NCBI RefSeq assembly: GCF_018987265.1
Contig: NZ_CP076853.1
Location: 682,001-746,000 of the forward strand
DNA from: Rhizobium sp. WYJ-E13
GTDB lineage: Bacteria; Pseudomonadota; Alphaproteobacteria; Rhizobiales; Rhizobiaceae
DNA length: 64,000 nt
Direction: 5' to 3'
The notes below the pieces were generated by a model. It searched no databases, was not told where the DNA came from, and saw nothing but the letters and a program-made list of their open reading frames with translations. Position numbers and translations under genes: made by a program. This document shows positions 33,250 through 42,685 of the stretch, piece by piece (the first letter of the stretch is position 1; every line of letters starts with the position of its first letter).

Positions 33250-34698
33250 ATGCAGGCGCTGAAAGTAGTGGAGGAGAATGCCGTAAGTCCAGCCCATGAG
33301 CCGGATGGGCCGGATCGCGACGCGCTGCGCCATATTCTCTCGCGTCTTGCAGAAGAGGCTTCCACACTCGGCGTCGATCTCGTCGATATTGCCGGCGCCA
33401 TCCAGGACATGGCGGCGATGTCCGCCCGCCATGCCGCCGCCTTCGACAATGTGACCCGCACGGCTCTCTCGATCGCCGAGGCCAACTGCTCCGTCGCCGT
33501 TTCCCTTCGCGAGGCGGATGGTACTGCTTCCGAGGCCCGCCATATGCTGAAGGAATCGGCCCATCTTCTCTCCGGCTCGGTCGAGGAAATCCGTCACATG
33601 GTCCAGTCTTCCGAAGAGATCAGCACCGAAATCTCCGGCTTTTCCCGCTCGCTGACGGATGTGGACAAGGTCGCCGCCGAGATCAGCACCATTGCCCGCC
33701 AGACCAATCTCCTGGCCCTCAATGCGGCGATCGAAGCTGCCCGTGCCGGCGAGGCGGGCAAGGGCTTCGCCGTCGTCGCATCCGAAATCCGCGCTCTGTC
33801 GCTGCAGACCTCTAAGGCGACGGGCTCCATTCAGGAAACGCTGGAGCAGCTTCGCGCGAAGATCGACCGACTATCGGTTGTCGGCGGCGGTGCGCGGGAA
33901 AGTGCGGCCGGCGTGCGCCAAAAATCCGAGGCGATGCGCGGTGCTTTCGAAAGCATGGAGCATGTCATCACCCGCATCCTTGATAGTTCCGCCGTCATGG
34001 CCAATACCACCGAGGCCGTGGACAGGGACTGCGCCGGCTTCGTCGCCAAGCTCGGTGAAATGTCCGCCGAGGTGCTGGATTCCAACGGCCGGCTGCAGCA
34101 GGCGGCTAAACGCGTCGACAGCGTCGTCGGGCTTTCCGAAACGCTGATCCAATTGACCGCGAGCGCCGGTGTTGAAACCGCCGACCGCCACTGGATCGAA
34201 CAGGCGCAATCCGTCGCCGCAGACATATCGGGTGTTCTGGAGCGTGCCGTTGCCGAGGGGGCAATCGGCATGGCGAGCCTGTTCAGCCGCCAGTACCATC
34301 CTCTTCCCGGCACCGATCCGGTGCAGATGATGACATCCTTTACCGAACTCACCGACCGCCTGCTGCCGCCGATCCAGGAACCGGTGGCAAGTTCGGACGA
34401 GCGCATCGCCTTCTGTGCCGCCGTCGATGAAAACGGTTACCTGCCGACCCACAACAAGAAGTTCTCGCAGCCGCAGCGGCCCGGCGATATCGTCTGGAAT
34501 ACCGCCAACAGCCGCAACCGCCGCATCTTCAACGATCGCGTCGGCCTTGCTGCCGGCAGAAGCACCGCACCCTTCCTCGTCCAGACCTACCGGCGGGACA
34601 TGGGCGCCGGCAATTTCGTCATGATGAAGGATATTTCCGCCCCGATCACTGTCCGCGGCCGCCATTGGGGCGGCCTGCGGCTGGCGGTCAAGGTATAG
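33250..34698 (+). CDS. soluble methyl-accepting chemotaxis protein with C-terminal sensor region
   Basis: 482 residues, start supported by GGGGGAG. There is no membrane segment. The signalling hairpin lies N-terminal, with the highly conserved tip [20 protein letters not shown] and [16 protein letters not shown] at about residues 150-185. The C-terminal 160 residues ([20 protein letters not shown] ... [21 protein letters not shown]) resemble a Cache-like sensor of the type normally found in the periplasm at the N-terminus. So this is a cytoplasmic receptor with reversed order. It should feed CheA/CheW; the ligand is unknown. Confidence 0.88.
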   Translation: MQALKVVEENAVSPAHEPDGPDRDALRHILSRLAEEASTLGVDLVDIAGAIQDMAAMSARHAAAFDNVTRTALSIAEANCSVAVSLREADGTASEARHMLKESAHLLSGSVEEIRHMVQSSEEISTEISGFSRSLTDVDKVAAEISTIARQTNLLALNAAIEAARAGEAGKGFAVVASEIRALSLQTSKATGSIQETLEQLRAKIDRLSVVGGGARESAAGVRQKSEAMRGAFESMEHVITRILDSSAVMANTTEAVDRDCAGFVAKLGEMSAEVLDSNGRLQQAAKRVDSVVGLSETLIQLTASAGVETADRHWIEQAQSVAADISGVLERAVAEGAIGMASLFSRQYHPLPGTDPVQMMTSFTELTDRLLPPIQEPVASSDERIAFCAAVDENGYLPTHNKKFSQPQRPGDIVWNTANSRNRRIFNDRVGLAAGRSTAPFLVQTYRRDMGAGNFVMMKDISAPITVRGRHWGGLRLAVKV

Positions 34699-34735
34699 CG
34701 TTGCCGCCATCTGCCGCGCAGTCTATACCGCAACC

Positions 34736-35077
34736 ATGAGATTGCGCGCCGATATCTATGTTTCCGCTCTCGTCCGCAGGGTTTTCTCTGCGGGCGGTTT
34801 TGCTGCCGTGGAGAAGAAGGGCGCGGAGGAGGCCGGTGCCATTTTCATCCGACAGCGCTTCCGCGACGGTCTCGAAACCCTCTACGCGCCCGCCCCGCAG
34901 AGCTTCTTCGACGAGGAGAGCAGCGGCGGCGACCGCCTGTTCGAAGTCAGGCTCGAACGCGCCGAGCCGGACAAGGTGCGGGAAATGCTGGACCGCGAAC
35001 GCAAATTCGACCCCGATCTCTGGATCGTCGAACTGGAAGCGGACGAGGTTTCGGCGCTCGTGCCGATGGCCGGCTGA
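34736..35077 (+). CDS. DUF1491 family protein
   Basis: 113 residues. RLRADIYVSALVRRVFSAGG at the start, GAIFIRQRF and the acidic C-terminal FDPDLWIVELEAD are typical of DUF1491, a small alphaproteobacterial family of unknown function. It lies 37 bases downstream of the chemoreceptor on the same strand and may be cotranscribed, though a functional tie is not evident. Confidence 0.8.
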   Translation: MRLRADIYVSALVRRVFSAGGFAAVEKKGAEEAGAIFIRQRFRDGLETLYAPAPQSFFDEESSGGDRLFEVRLERAEPDKVREMLDRERKFDPDLWIVELEADEVSALVPMAG

Positions 35078-35202
35078 CGGCCTGCCTTGAATTTATGCCA
35101 TTTTCCACCTAGTTTACCGCCATCCGCAATACCAACAGGATGTGTGCTCAATGGATATGAATCTGATCGCAACGCCAATTCGCCTTGCCATCGGGGATTT
35201 CC

Positions 35203-36786
35203 ATGTCTGCATCCATGACGCTTTCCAATCTTTCGTGGTCCACGCCTGACGGCCGGCCGCTTTTTTCCAATATCGATCTGAGCTTCAACGCTGAGCGCAC
35301 CGGCCTCGTCGGCCGCAACGGCGTTGGAAAGACCACGCTTTTGAAGCTGGTTGTCGGCGAGCTACAGCCGCAGACCGGTGCCATCGCTGTATCGGGTACC
35401 ATCGGCATCCTGCGCCAAAGCGTGCAGGTCGGGCCGGATGAGACCGTCGCCGACCTCTTCGGCGCGACCGAAGCTCTCTCCGTCCTCCGCCGTGCCGAAA
35501 GCGGCGAGGCTGACGCCGATGAACTTGCTGTCGCCGACTGGACGCTCGAAGCGCGCATCGATGCAGCCCTGGAACGATCAGGCCTTGCTGCGGACCCGCA
35601 GACGCTGCTGGCAGCGCTGTCCGGTGGCCAGCGCACCCGCGCAGCACTCGCCGCCCTAATCTTCGAGGAGCCGGATTTCCTCATTCTCGACGAGCCGACC
35701 AACAACCTGGACCGCGACGGCCGCGAGGCGGTGATCTCACTTCTCGGCAACTGGCGCCATGGCGCGCTCGTCGTCAGCCATGATCGCGAACTGCTGGAAA
35801 CGATGGACGCCATCGTCGAGCTGACGACGCTTGGCGCCACGCGTTATGGCGGAAACTGGAGTGATTACCGTGCCCGCAAGGCGCTGGAACTGGCCGCCGC
35901 CGAGCACGATCTTGCCGATGCCAGGAAACGCGTGGCGGAGGTCGCCCGCAGCACACAGGAAACGGCCGAGCGCAAGGCTCGCAAGGACAGCGCCGGCAAG
36001 AAGAAGGCCGCCAGGGGCGACATGCCGCGGATCATTGCCGGTGGCCTGAAGCGGCAGGCGGAAAATACCAGTGGTGAGAATGCCCGCCTTGCCGAGCGCC
36101 GCCGCGCCCAGGCGCTTGCGGATGCCGAGGAGGCGCGCAAGCGCATCGAGATCCTGCAGCCGCTCTCCGTCAAGCTACCCTCGACCGGCCTGCCCCCAGG
36201 CAGATCGGTGCTGAAGATCGATGCGGTCACCGCCGGCTACGAGGCGGGCGAGCCGATCATCCGCAAACTGTCCTTCGATATCACTGGTCCCGAACGCATT
36301 GCCGTGACCGGCCCGAACGGTTCAGGCAAGACGACATTGTTGGCGTTGATTTCAGGTGATCTCCAACCATGGGAAGGAACGGTCCGCGTCCTCACCTCTT
36401 TCTCCATGCTCGACCAGCGCGTCAGCCTGCTCGATCCCGCGACCTCGATCCGTGACAATTTCCGGCGGTTGAACCCGCAGTCGGATGAGAATGCCTGCCG
36501 CGCAGCACTCGCCCGGTTCATGTTCCGGGCCGATGCGGCGCTGCAGGTCGTCTCGACGCTGTCAGGCGGCCAGCTTCTGCGCGCCGGCCTTGCCTGCGTT
36601 CTCGGCGGCGCAACACCACCGGCACTGTTGATCCTCGATGAGCCGACCAACCACCTCGACATCGATTCCATCGCTGCCGTCGAAGCTGGCCTGAGAGCCT
36701 ATGACGGGGCGCTGCTGATCGTCAGCCACGATGAGGTGTTTCTGGAAATGGTCGGTATGACCCGCCGGTTGGCGTTGCCAAGCTAG
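35203..36786 (+). CDS. ABC-F type ATPase (copy 1)
   Basis: 527 residues, two ATP-binding cassettes and no membrane part. Walker A motifs are GRNGVGKTTLLKL and GPNGSGKTTLLAL; signature sequences are LSGGQRTRAAL and LSGGQLLRAGL; Walker B are LILDEPTNNLD and LILDEPTNHLD. Between them lies a charged linker (about residues 225-320, rich in Lys, Arg and Glu) like the interdomain arm of ABC-F proteins that enter the ribosomal E site. The role is probably in translation or ribosome rescue; antibiotic protection is possible but not shown. The subgroup is Uup/YheS-like rather than EttA. Confidence 0.9.
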   Translation: MSASMTLSNLSWSTPDGRPLFSNIDLSFNAERTGLVGRNGVGKTTLLKLVVGELQPQTGAIAVSGTIGILRQSVQVGPDETVADLFGATEALSVLRRAESGEADADELAVADWTLEARIDAALERSGLAADPQTLLAALSGGQRTRAALAALIFEEPDFLILDEPTNNLDRDGREAVISLLGNWRHGALVVSHDRELLETMDAIVELTTLGATRYGGNWSDYRARKALELAAAEHDLADARKRVAEVARSTQETAERKARKDSAGKKKAARGDMPRIIAGGLKRQAENTSGENARLAERRRAQALADAEEARKRIEILQPLSVKLPSTGLPPGRSVLKIDAVTAGYEAGEPIIRKLSFDITGPERIAVTGPNGSGKTTLLALISGDLQPWEGTVRVLTSFSMLDQRVSLLDPATSIRDNFRRLNPQSDENACRAALARFMFRADAALQVVSTLSGGQLLRAGLACVLGGATPPALLILDEPTNHLDIDSIAAVEAGLRAYDGALLIVSHDEVFLEMVGMTRRLALPS

Positions 36787-36810
36787 TTGCGCGAAGGATA
36801 TGCCGAACTG

Positions 36811-37827
36811 TTAGCGCGCCCGGCTGACGCTCTTGAGATCACGCATCGGCGCCTGCCGGATGAAGCGGTAGGCTGGAGACTGTGCCTGTGCGACGGGAGC
36901 CGGCTGGGCTGCGGCCGGCGCTTCCGGATTGTAGGTGTAGCGGTCGGCGCGACGCCACGTTTCCACGCGGGCATGACATTCTTCCGGGTCCAGCGCATCG
37001 AGAACGAGGAAGGCGCGGCTGACATTGTGCGGTACTTCGGCAAGATGCGGATAGAGCTTCTCCAGCACGAAGACGGAATCGAGGAAACCCATGCCGAGGC
37101 TCGTCAGCGTCGTGGCGAGTTGATGTCCCGAGAGGTCGAGCATGATGCGTTCCGCAAGCCAGCGGCTGGCCGACAGGGCATCGGCAAGTGCGGTGGCGAA
37201 ATGCGCGGCTTCCCGCGAGCGCGCGAAGCGCACCAGCAGCGCCTCCTGAATATCGGACAGCGAGCGCAGGCCGAGCCGGTCCTGATCATTGCGACCGAGA
37301 TGGCCGGCAAGGCTGCGGATGCGCTCGCGCAGCGCCTCTTCATTGGCGAGACGCTGTGCTTCCTCCTGGTCTGCTTCCGGCGCAGCAGGCATCGGCGAAA
37401 GCGGCATGGCGGGCTGCTCGACGGTTGCCGCGGCGGACGGGCGCGGTTCGGCCTGGCGCAGTGCCACCAGCGCATCGATAACTTCAGGCGACAGGGCATC
37501 GCGGCTGACGATCGCCTTCACATGCGCAGCACCATGGGTGCGGGCAATCGTGATCAGCGTGTCGTCATCGATTGCCTTGGAGGAGGTGAGGAAGGGGGCT
37601 GCGACCTCGATCGGCTGATTGCCGATGAAGAGCGCAACGGCTGCCGGCATGTTCTCGCATTGGGAAAGGGCTGCAACGGCCTGCCGTCTTGCCTCTTCGG
37701 AGGAGGCCTGGAAAAGCGGCATGAAGAGTTCGGCAAACTGGCGCAGTTCGGAGCGTGTCGGATGAGACAGGTTCTCGAAACTGCTGACAGTCGCCATCAA
37801 CACCACGTCCTTCTTCCTGATGGCCAT
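36811..37827 (-). CDS. DUF2336 family protein
   Basis: 338 residues from the ATG behind AGAAGG; an ATG ten codons later is possible. It is alpha-helical with HEAT-like character: RQAVAALSQCENMPAAVALFIG, EVAAPFLTSSKAIDDDTLITIAR, DALSPEVIDALVALR. This repeat pattern is the alphaproteobacterial DUF2336 family. A Pro/Ala-rich region divides it from a helical C-terminal half with an unordered tail. No catalytic motif is visible. Role unknown; scaffold or protein-binding function is likely from the fold. Confidence 0.8.
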   Translation of the reverse strand: MAIRKKDVVLMATVSSFENLSHPTRSELRQFAELFMPLFQASSEEARRQAVAALSQCENMPAAVALFIGNQPIEVAAPFLTSSKAIDDDTLITIARTHGAAHVKAIVSRDALSPEVIDALVALRQAEPRPSAAATVEQPAMPLSPMPAAPEADQEEAQRLANEEALRERIRSLAGHLGRNDQDRLGLRSLSDIQEALLVRFARSREAAHFATALADALSASRWLAERIMLDLSGHQLATTLTSLGMGFLDSVFVLEKLYPHLAEVPHNVSRAFLVLDALDPEECHARVETWRRADRYTYNPEAPAAAQPAPVAQAQSPAYRFIRQAPMRDLKSVSRAR

Positions 37828-38054
37828 GGGGCCTTCTAGGTCTCGAAACCGGTCACGCACAAGAACACCCTGAAAACGCAGAACAAGCGGGAAACCGTGG
37901 GCCGACAAGCGTTGGCGGGACGCACGTCTGACCATATGGTTATGAACAAATCCTACACCGGCACGGTTAATGCATGCTGAAGATTCTATTAAAATGCAAC
38001 AGAAATATACACGTTTCGCGTGTTGCGACTTGATGAGCCGGCAAAATAAAATCA

Positions 38055-38076
38055 ATCGCCCCGGAAGCGGGGCGAT
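38055..38076 (-). terminator. Rho-independent terminator downstream of the 68-aa gene
   Basis: ATCGCCCC (38055-38062) and GGGGCGAT (38069-38076) form an 8-bp stem with a 6-base loop. On the minus strand it is followed by TGATTTTATTTTG, and on the plus strand by AATTTTTT, so it can work both ways. Confidence 0.8.
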
Positions 38077-38117
38077 CTCCAATTTTTTAAACGTGTGATA
38101 AATGGCCGGCGAATAAT

Positions 38118-38324
38118 CTAGAGGCTCTTACGGCTTCGGAGTGCCGACAACAGTTTGTCGCGATCGTCATGGCCAGACTGGTAAAGGTCGAGCGCGGTGG
38201 AGGCAGCGAACTGTGCTTCGACGCTTCCGATGTCGATATGCTTTTCCGCGCACCACGCGTCCAGCGCACCGCGCAGCACGTCCAAATCTTCTGAAGTGAA
38301 TGCGGAGCTATACAGAAAGGGCAT
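38118..38324 (-). CDS. small hypothetical protein (68 aa)
   Basis: 68 residues from the ATG behind GGAGAG. It reads MPFLYSSAFTSEDLDVLR, then AWCAEKHIDIGSVEAQFAAS and ALDLYQSGHDDRDKLLSALR. It is soluble, acidic and helical, with a clean ribosome site and its own terminator 42 bases downstream, which supports a real gene. I recall similar short proteins in Rhizobium genomes but cannot assign a function. Confidence 0.7.
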   Translation of the reverse strand: MPFLYSSAFTSEDLDVLRGALDAWCAEKHIDIGSVEAQFAASTALDLYQSGHDDRDKLLSALRSRKSL

Positions 38325-38867
38325 GGGTTTGCTCTCCGTATGACAGCAAGAGCACGTATAATCTCCCAATCAGCCATCGCCTTAAAACTTTTGGCCGACG
38401 AGGACAGAATACACCCGCCGACCCCCACCGCAATTAATATTTTCGTGACGCATATTTGCAACACCTCCGGCGCGATTGCCGCTTCAGCGGAGAAGAGCCG
38501 TTAACTATATGAATTACTTCTAATTTTATCCACCGGTTTTCAGCCTGCCTTTTCTTTTCCTCGACTGAAACCAAACAACCATTCTGCGCGTTATCTCACT
38601 GCCAAGCAGACTGTCTAAAGCAGTGGCTGAATATTAGTAATCTGTTAACGGTCGTGTGTCTCAATTCGGACAGGAACGACGCGATTTGGGAATATGGATC
38701 GTGGAAGCTCCGCAGCATCACGGTATTTCGGTCAGGAGCCGTGAGAAAGGCGCGAATGCCCTCGGTCCGGTTCATCCGGCGCTTGAGGACGCGCTGGCCC
38801 GCAGCATGGCGGGCAGGGTGAAATCCATCGCAAGTTCATCCGTCTCGGGCAGTGCATGGAGACGAGA
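38325..38867. other. 540-base region without a firm gene
   Basis: It contains AT-rich stretches near 38440 and 38505-38535 and should hold the promoter of the 68-residue gene. A frame from GTG at 38656 to 38880 encodes 74 residues with no recognisable family and a weak start; I do not count it as a gene. Nothing else stands out. Confidence 0.5.
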
Positions 38868-39038
38868 ATGGCAATTGTAGTCGCATTGGCGGATCGGCTG
38901 CCGCAGACGCCGCGCCGCACGGGCAAAGAGCCCCGTGAAGCAAAAATCCTCTGGTTCACCGGCGTCCGTTACGAGCGGATCGCCGAAACCCCTGACAAGA
39001 AACCGGCGCATTCTGCGCCGCGCGTCAAGAACAGGTAG
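38868..39038 (+). CDS. small basic hypothetical protein (56 aa)
   Basis: The ATG at 38868 has GGAG six bases upstream; an in-frame ATG four codons earlier lies before that site. The 56 residues read MAIVVALADRLPQTPRR, then EPREAKILWFTGVRYER and a basic, disordered tail. The middle block looks like a conserved short motif of rhizobial small proteins I recall but cannot name. It is convergent with the DUF1254 gene 15 bases away. Tentative. Confidence 0.5.
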   Translation: MAIVVALADRLPQTPRRTGKEPREAKILWFTGVRYERIAETPDKKPAHSAPRVKNR

Positions 39039-39053
39039 ATCATGGAAGCAACT

Positions 39054-39602
39054 CTAGCGGGCATCGAGTTCGTCGCAGCCCGCTTCCGTCAGGAAGGTTC
39101 GCGCAGCTTCATCGAAGCTTGCCTGCGGCGCCAGCGTGCGCAGCACCGCGTAGCCCTCGGAATGCGCCATCTCCACTAGGATCGTCTGCTGCAATTCCTG
39201 TGGCAGGTTCTTGCGCAGATCGGTCAGTTGGATCGGGCTGGCTGTGATAACGTCGAGCGCGCCGCCGACGGAGGTGCGGTCATTCATGCTGAAGACCTCG
39301 TTGGAGGCGCTGTCATAGATCGCGATCGACCAGAAGGGCACATTGCCCTTAGCGGTGAAACGCACCGGCGCCTCGCTCACATCGAAAGAACAGACGGCGG
39401 TGCGCACGAAGGGATCGCCGTTGGCGAGCCCTGCCTCGTCATAGCGGTTGGTCAACAGGTAGAAATTGTTCGGATCGCCCTCCGCCTCCACGCGCGTCGC
39501 CGCATCGCGGCCGGTAAAGTGCGGAAGCGCGAGAATGATGACGAGATGCAGAAGTGCTGCGCCGAAAAGCCCGGTTATGACGGCGAAGAACACCCTAAAC
39601 AT
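39054..39602 (-). CDS. DUF1254-type membrane-anchored protein
   Basis: 182 residues with one N-terminal membrane segment (FFAVITGLFGAALLHLVIIL). The periplasmic part with NNFYLLTNRYDEAGLANGDPFVRTAVCSFDV and PFWSIAIYDSASNEVFSMND fits DUF1254. In many bacteria DUF1254 and DUF1214 occur in one polypeptide; here they are two small membrane-anchored proteins. It is the second gene of the pair and overlaps the DUF1214 gene by eight bases, so they likely form a complex. Function unknown. Confidence 0.8.
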   Translation of the reverse strand: MFRVFFAVITGLFGAALLHLVIILALPHFTGRDAATRVEAEGDPNNFYLLTNRYDEAGLANGDPFVRTAVCSFDVSEAPVRFTAKGNVPFWSIAIYDSASNEVFSMNDRTSVGGALDVITASPIQLTDLRKNLPQELQQTILVEMAHSEGYAVLRTLAPQASFDEAARTFLTEAGCDELDAR

Positions 39603-40182
39603 TGCCGCACCCGATCTTGGTGAGCTTCGGCATCGAAAGGTCGATCACGCCGGAACTGCCTGCTGTCGGCGTGTCGAACAGGGTCAGCACCAGCCGGAAC
39701 GTGCCGGCCTGCGGCAGTGCCAGCCAGTTGCCGGGCACAGCGCGGGTCGCAATGTCGATGGTGAAGCTGCTGTCCGGCCGGCGCAGCACGGTCCATGAAT
39801 TCAGCGCGGCCGGCAGGCTTGGCTGCAACGAGGCCGGATTGCCGGCATTGTCGGCAGTAAACAGCGTCCAAAGCCGCGCCGGCGGCGTCTGGCCGATGAT
39901 GCGATAATGGCAGGCGGCATTGAGCCGCGCCCCGTCGTCATCCACAGCAGCAGTAAAGGTCAGGCCTTCGGCACTGCCGTAGAGCAGCTTGCCGGCACGC
40001 GCCCGATGCGACTTCGCATAGGGGTCCGCATCGACAGTCTGCAGCTCCGGAAAAGCCTCCCATGCGCCGAGCTTGATCGCTCCGAACCCCTGCGTTGCAT
40101 CCAGCGCGTAAAGCGAAATCATGATGCCGCCGCCGAAGGCGACGATCAGCGTGATCAGGATGAAAAGGGGGAACCGAAACAC
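39595..40182 (-). CDS. DUF1214-type membrane-anchored protein
   Basis: 195 residues. One N-terminal membrane segment (LFILITLIVAFGGGIMISLYAL) precedes a periplasmic domain with LQTVDADPYAKSHRARAGKLLYGSAEGLTF and ARLWTLFTADNAGN, the DUF1214 core. It is the first gene of a two-gene unit with the DUF1254 protein (eight-base overlap). The GAWEAFPELQTVDADPY block is strongly conserved in rhizobia. Function unknown. Confidence 0.85.
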   Translation of the reverse strand: MFRFPLFILITLIVAFGGGIMISLYALDATQGFGAIKLGAWEAFPELQTVDADPYAKSHRARAGKLLYGSAEGLTFTAAVDDDGARLNAACHYRIIGQTPPARLWTLFTADNAGNPASLQPSLPAALNSWTVLRRPDSSFTIDIATRAVPGNWLALPQAGTFRLVLTLFDTPTAGSSGVIDLSMPKLTKIGCGNV

Positions 40183-40245
40183 CTTGCGCCCTTGAAGATC
40201 AAATCAGTTGAAAGGGTTACCACTGATTCTGGCAGGGTGGAATGC

Positions 40246-40268
40246 CATGGGGCGATGTGTCCCCCATG
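40246..40268. terminator. hairpin between PBP and DUF1214 genes
   Basis: CATGGGG (40246-40252) pairs with CCCCATG (40262-40268) over a 9-base loop, 45 bases after the stop of the penicillin-binding protein gene on the minus strand. There is no U-tract. It could be a weak terminator or part of the DUF1214 leader. Confidence 0.35.
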
Positions 40269-40312
40269 TCTTGGCAAACCAGCTGCGCCGGTTTCGCCAA
40301 AATAAGAAAGCA

Positions 40313-42499
40313 TCACTGCGCGCTCGCGACCTTCTGCGCCTCGAGTGGTGCGGCGTCCTTCAGCTTTTCGCCGATGCCCTTGAGAATGTTGGTCGATTGC
40401 ACCGAGAGCATGCGCGGGCGCACGAGGGTCGGCGTGCCGTCCTTCGGCTTGTCGGCCTGCGCCTTGGCGATGTCCTTTTCGGATGGCAGCGGGTTTTCGA
40501 TGCCGGGAATGGGGCGCAGCGTCACACCCTGATGGGCATAGTCCATCGCGCGTTTGAAGGTCATGGCGGGCAGAGAGCCGCCGGTCATGTTGTTGGTCGA
40601 CGTATAGTCGTCGTTGCCGAACCAGACGGCGCAGGTGTAGTTGCCGGTGAAGCCCACGAACCAGGCATCGCGATAGGCCTGCGTCGTGCCCGTTTTGCCG
40701 GCGGTAACGACGCCGTTGTCGAGGGCTGCCTTGCGCGCCGTACCCACATAAGGCACCCGCGACAGCATCTGGTTCATGTAGCTGTCGGCCTGTTCGGAAA
40801 GCACGCGCTTGGCGGGCGGTTCGTCACGGTCGAAGTCGTAGAGAATGTCGCCATCGTAATCGAGGATCTGCGTGATGCCATGGCGGCGCGACTGGTAGCC
40901 ACCGGCCGGGAACACCGCATAGGCCGTCGCCTGGTCCAGCACGGTCACTTCCGAAGTGCCGATCGGGATCGTCACGTCGTCGCGGATCGGCGTTTCCACG
41001 CCCATGGCCTTGGCCATGGCACGGATCGGCTGAATGCCGAGCTTTTCCTTGGCAAGGCGCACCGGAATGGTGTTGATCGATTGAGCAACGGCGGTTTCCA
41101 GCGTGATGCGGCCGGCATAACGGTTTGCGTAATTGTGAGGGCTCCAGTTGCCCCAGGAGATCGGCGCGTCGATGATCGTCGTCTTCGGCGTCATCCCGCT
41201 CTCCATGGCCACTGAATAGGTATAGACCTTGAAGGATGAGCCCGGCTGGCGCAGCGCCCTAGTGGCGCGATTGAACTGGCTCTCGCCATAGTCGCGCCCG
41301 CCGACCATGGCGCGCACGGCACCGCCATTCTCGATCATCACCATCGCGCCCTGCTTGGCGTGATAGGCCTCGCCATATTCGCGCAGCGACGTCTCGATGG
41401 AATCGTCTGCCGCCTGCTGGATGCCCATGTCGATCGTGGTGCGCACGATCAGCGAGCGCTGGTGGAAGCGGGGCGACAGGCGCTGCACCTCGTCGAAGGC
41501 CCAGTCGAGAAAGAAGTCGGGCGATTTCACCTCGTTGCGGTCGACGATGGTGGCGGGATTGCGCCGCGCCGCGATCACCTGTCCCTCGGTCATCAGCCCG
41601 CTCTGGACGAGGTTGGTCAGCACCTCGTTGGCGCGGCCGCGCGCCGCCGGCAGGTTCACGTGCGGGGCATATTTGGCCGGCGCCTTGAAGAGGCCGGCGA
41701 GCATGGCGGATTCGGCGAGGTTCACGTCGGTGATGTTCTTGCCGAAATAGAATTGCGCCGCAGCCGCCGCACCAAACGTGCCGCCGCCCATATAGGCGCG
41801 GTCCAGATAGGTCGCGAGGATCTCTTTCTTGGAAAGGTTCGCTTCCAGCCAGAAGGCGAGGAAGGCTTCGGTGATCTTGCGGTCGATCGAGCGCTCGTTG
41901 GACAGGAACAGGTTCTTGGCGAGCTGCTGCGTCAGTGTCGAGCCGCCCTGGACGACTTCGCCGGCCTGCGCATTGGTCACCATGGCACGGAAGAGGCCGA
42001 CGACGTCGATGCCGAAATGGTCGAAGAAGCGCCGGTCCTCGGTCGCGAGGACGGATTTGATCAGCGAATCCGGCAATTCGTCGATCGGCACGGAATTCTG
42101 ATGAATGACGCCGCGATGGCCGATGACGTTGCCATAGCGGTCGAGGAAGGTAACGGCGAAATCGCCGCGGTTGCGCCAGTCTTCCTTGGTGGCTTCGAAG
42201 GCCGGCTGGGCGAGTGCCAGCATCAGCACCATGCCGACGGCGCCGAGTGTCAGTCCTTCGCCGGCGAGTTCGAAAACCATGCGCTTCCACCCGCGAACGC
42301 GGAAGCGGCGGAAGAAGATGGTGGTATCTTCCCAGATTTCGGCGGCGCGGAAGCCGGCGTTCCAGATGGTCGAGTCGATCCATGAATCGATGCGCAGCAG
42401 CAGGTGCCGGTTTTTCGACGGCTGCTTCCTGCCTTGCCCGCTTTCGGGCTCATCTGGCGCATTATTTGGCCCATTATGTGGGTTGTCCGGATCCTGCAC
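40313..42499 (-). CDS. class A penicillin-binding protein (transglycosylase/transpeptidase)
   Basis: 728 residues from a GTG start. A cytoplasmic tail of about 80 residues and one membrane segment (residues 81-100) precede a GT51 transglycosylase domain (EDRRFFDHFGID with catalytic Glu near 154, and GGSTLTQQLAKNLFL). The transpeptidase domain carries the active Ser in PGSSFKVY, the SIN triad and AGKTGTTQAYRDAWFVG. It builds and crosslinks peptidoglycan at the outer face of the inner membrane and is the target of beta-lactams. The size fits PBP1A/1B-like enzymes; the exact subtype is open. Confidence 0.95.
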   Translation of the reverse strand: MQDPDNPHNGPNNAPDEPESGQGRKQPSKNRHLLLRIDSWIDSTIWNAGFRAAEIWEDTTIFFRRFRVRGWKRMVFELAGEGLTLGAVGMVLMLALAQPAFEATKEDWRNRGDFAVTFLDRYGNVIGHRGVIHQNSVPIDELPDSLIKSVLATEDRRFFDHFGIDVVGLFRAMVTNAQAGEVVQGGSTLTQQLAKNLFLSNERSIDRKITEAFLAFWLEANLSKKEILATYLDRAYMGGGTFGAAAAAQFYFGKNITDVNLAESAMLAGLFKAPAKYAPHVNLPAARGRANEVLTNLVQSGLMTEGQVIAARRNPATIVDRNEVKSPDFFLDWAFDEVQRLSPRFHQRSLIVRTTIDMGIQQAADDSIETSLREYGEAYHAKQGAMVMIENGGAVRAMVGGRDYGESQFNRATRALRQPGSSFKVYTYSVAMESGMTPKTTIIDAPISWGNWSPHNYANRYAGRITLETAVAQSINTIPVRLAKEKLGIQPIRAMAKAMGVETPIRDDVTIPIGTSEVTVLDQATAYAVFPAGGYQSRRHGITQILDYDGDILYDFDRDEPPAKRVLSEQADSYMNQMLSRVPYVGTARKAALDNGVVTAGKTGTTQAYRDAWFVGFTGNYTCAVWFGNDDYTSTNNMTGGSLPAMTFKRAMDYAHQGVTLRPIPGIENPLPSEKDIAKAQADKPKDGTPTLVRPRMLSVQSTNILKGIGEKLKDAAPLEAQKVASAQ

Positions 42500-42685
42500 G
42501 TCCTATATTCCCGCCTGATCGCGCTCGGCGGCGGTAGAACCGGACGCTGGAGCGGGGCCTGAAAGGGGCCGCAACTCTCCGGATAGCCGGAGCATGTTGA
42601 ATAATTGGTTGATTTTGCGCACAAGAACAAGAGAGTTGAACGGTCGTCACGCGAATTTGCGGGCGGCTGTTGCAAGAAACGAACG

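Noticed and set aside
38656..38880. A 74-codon plus-strand frame before the 56-residue gene
   Set aside because: GTG start without ribosome site, no family, and it overlaps the better-supported small gene out of frame.
41259..42385. Long open frames on both strands inside the penicillin-binding protein gene
   Set aside because: One is Arg-rich and the other repeats the mirrored codon pattern; the PBP frame has full catalytic motifs.
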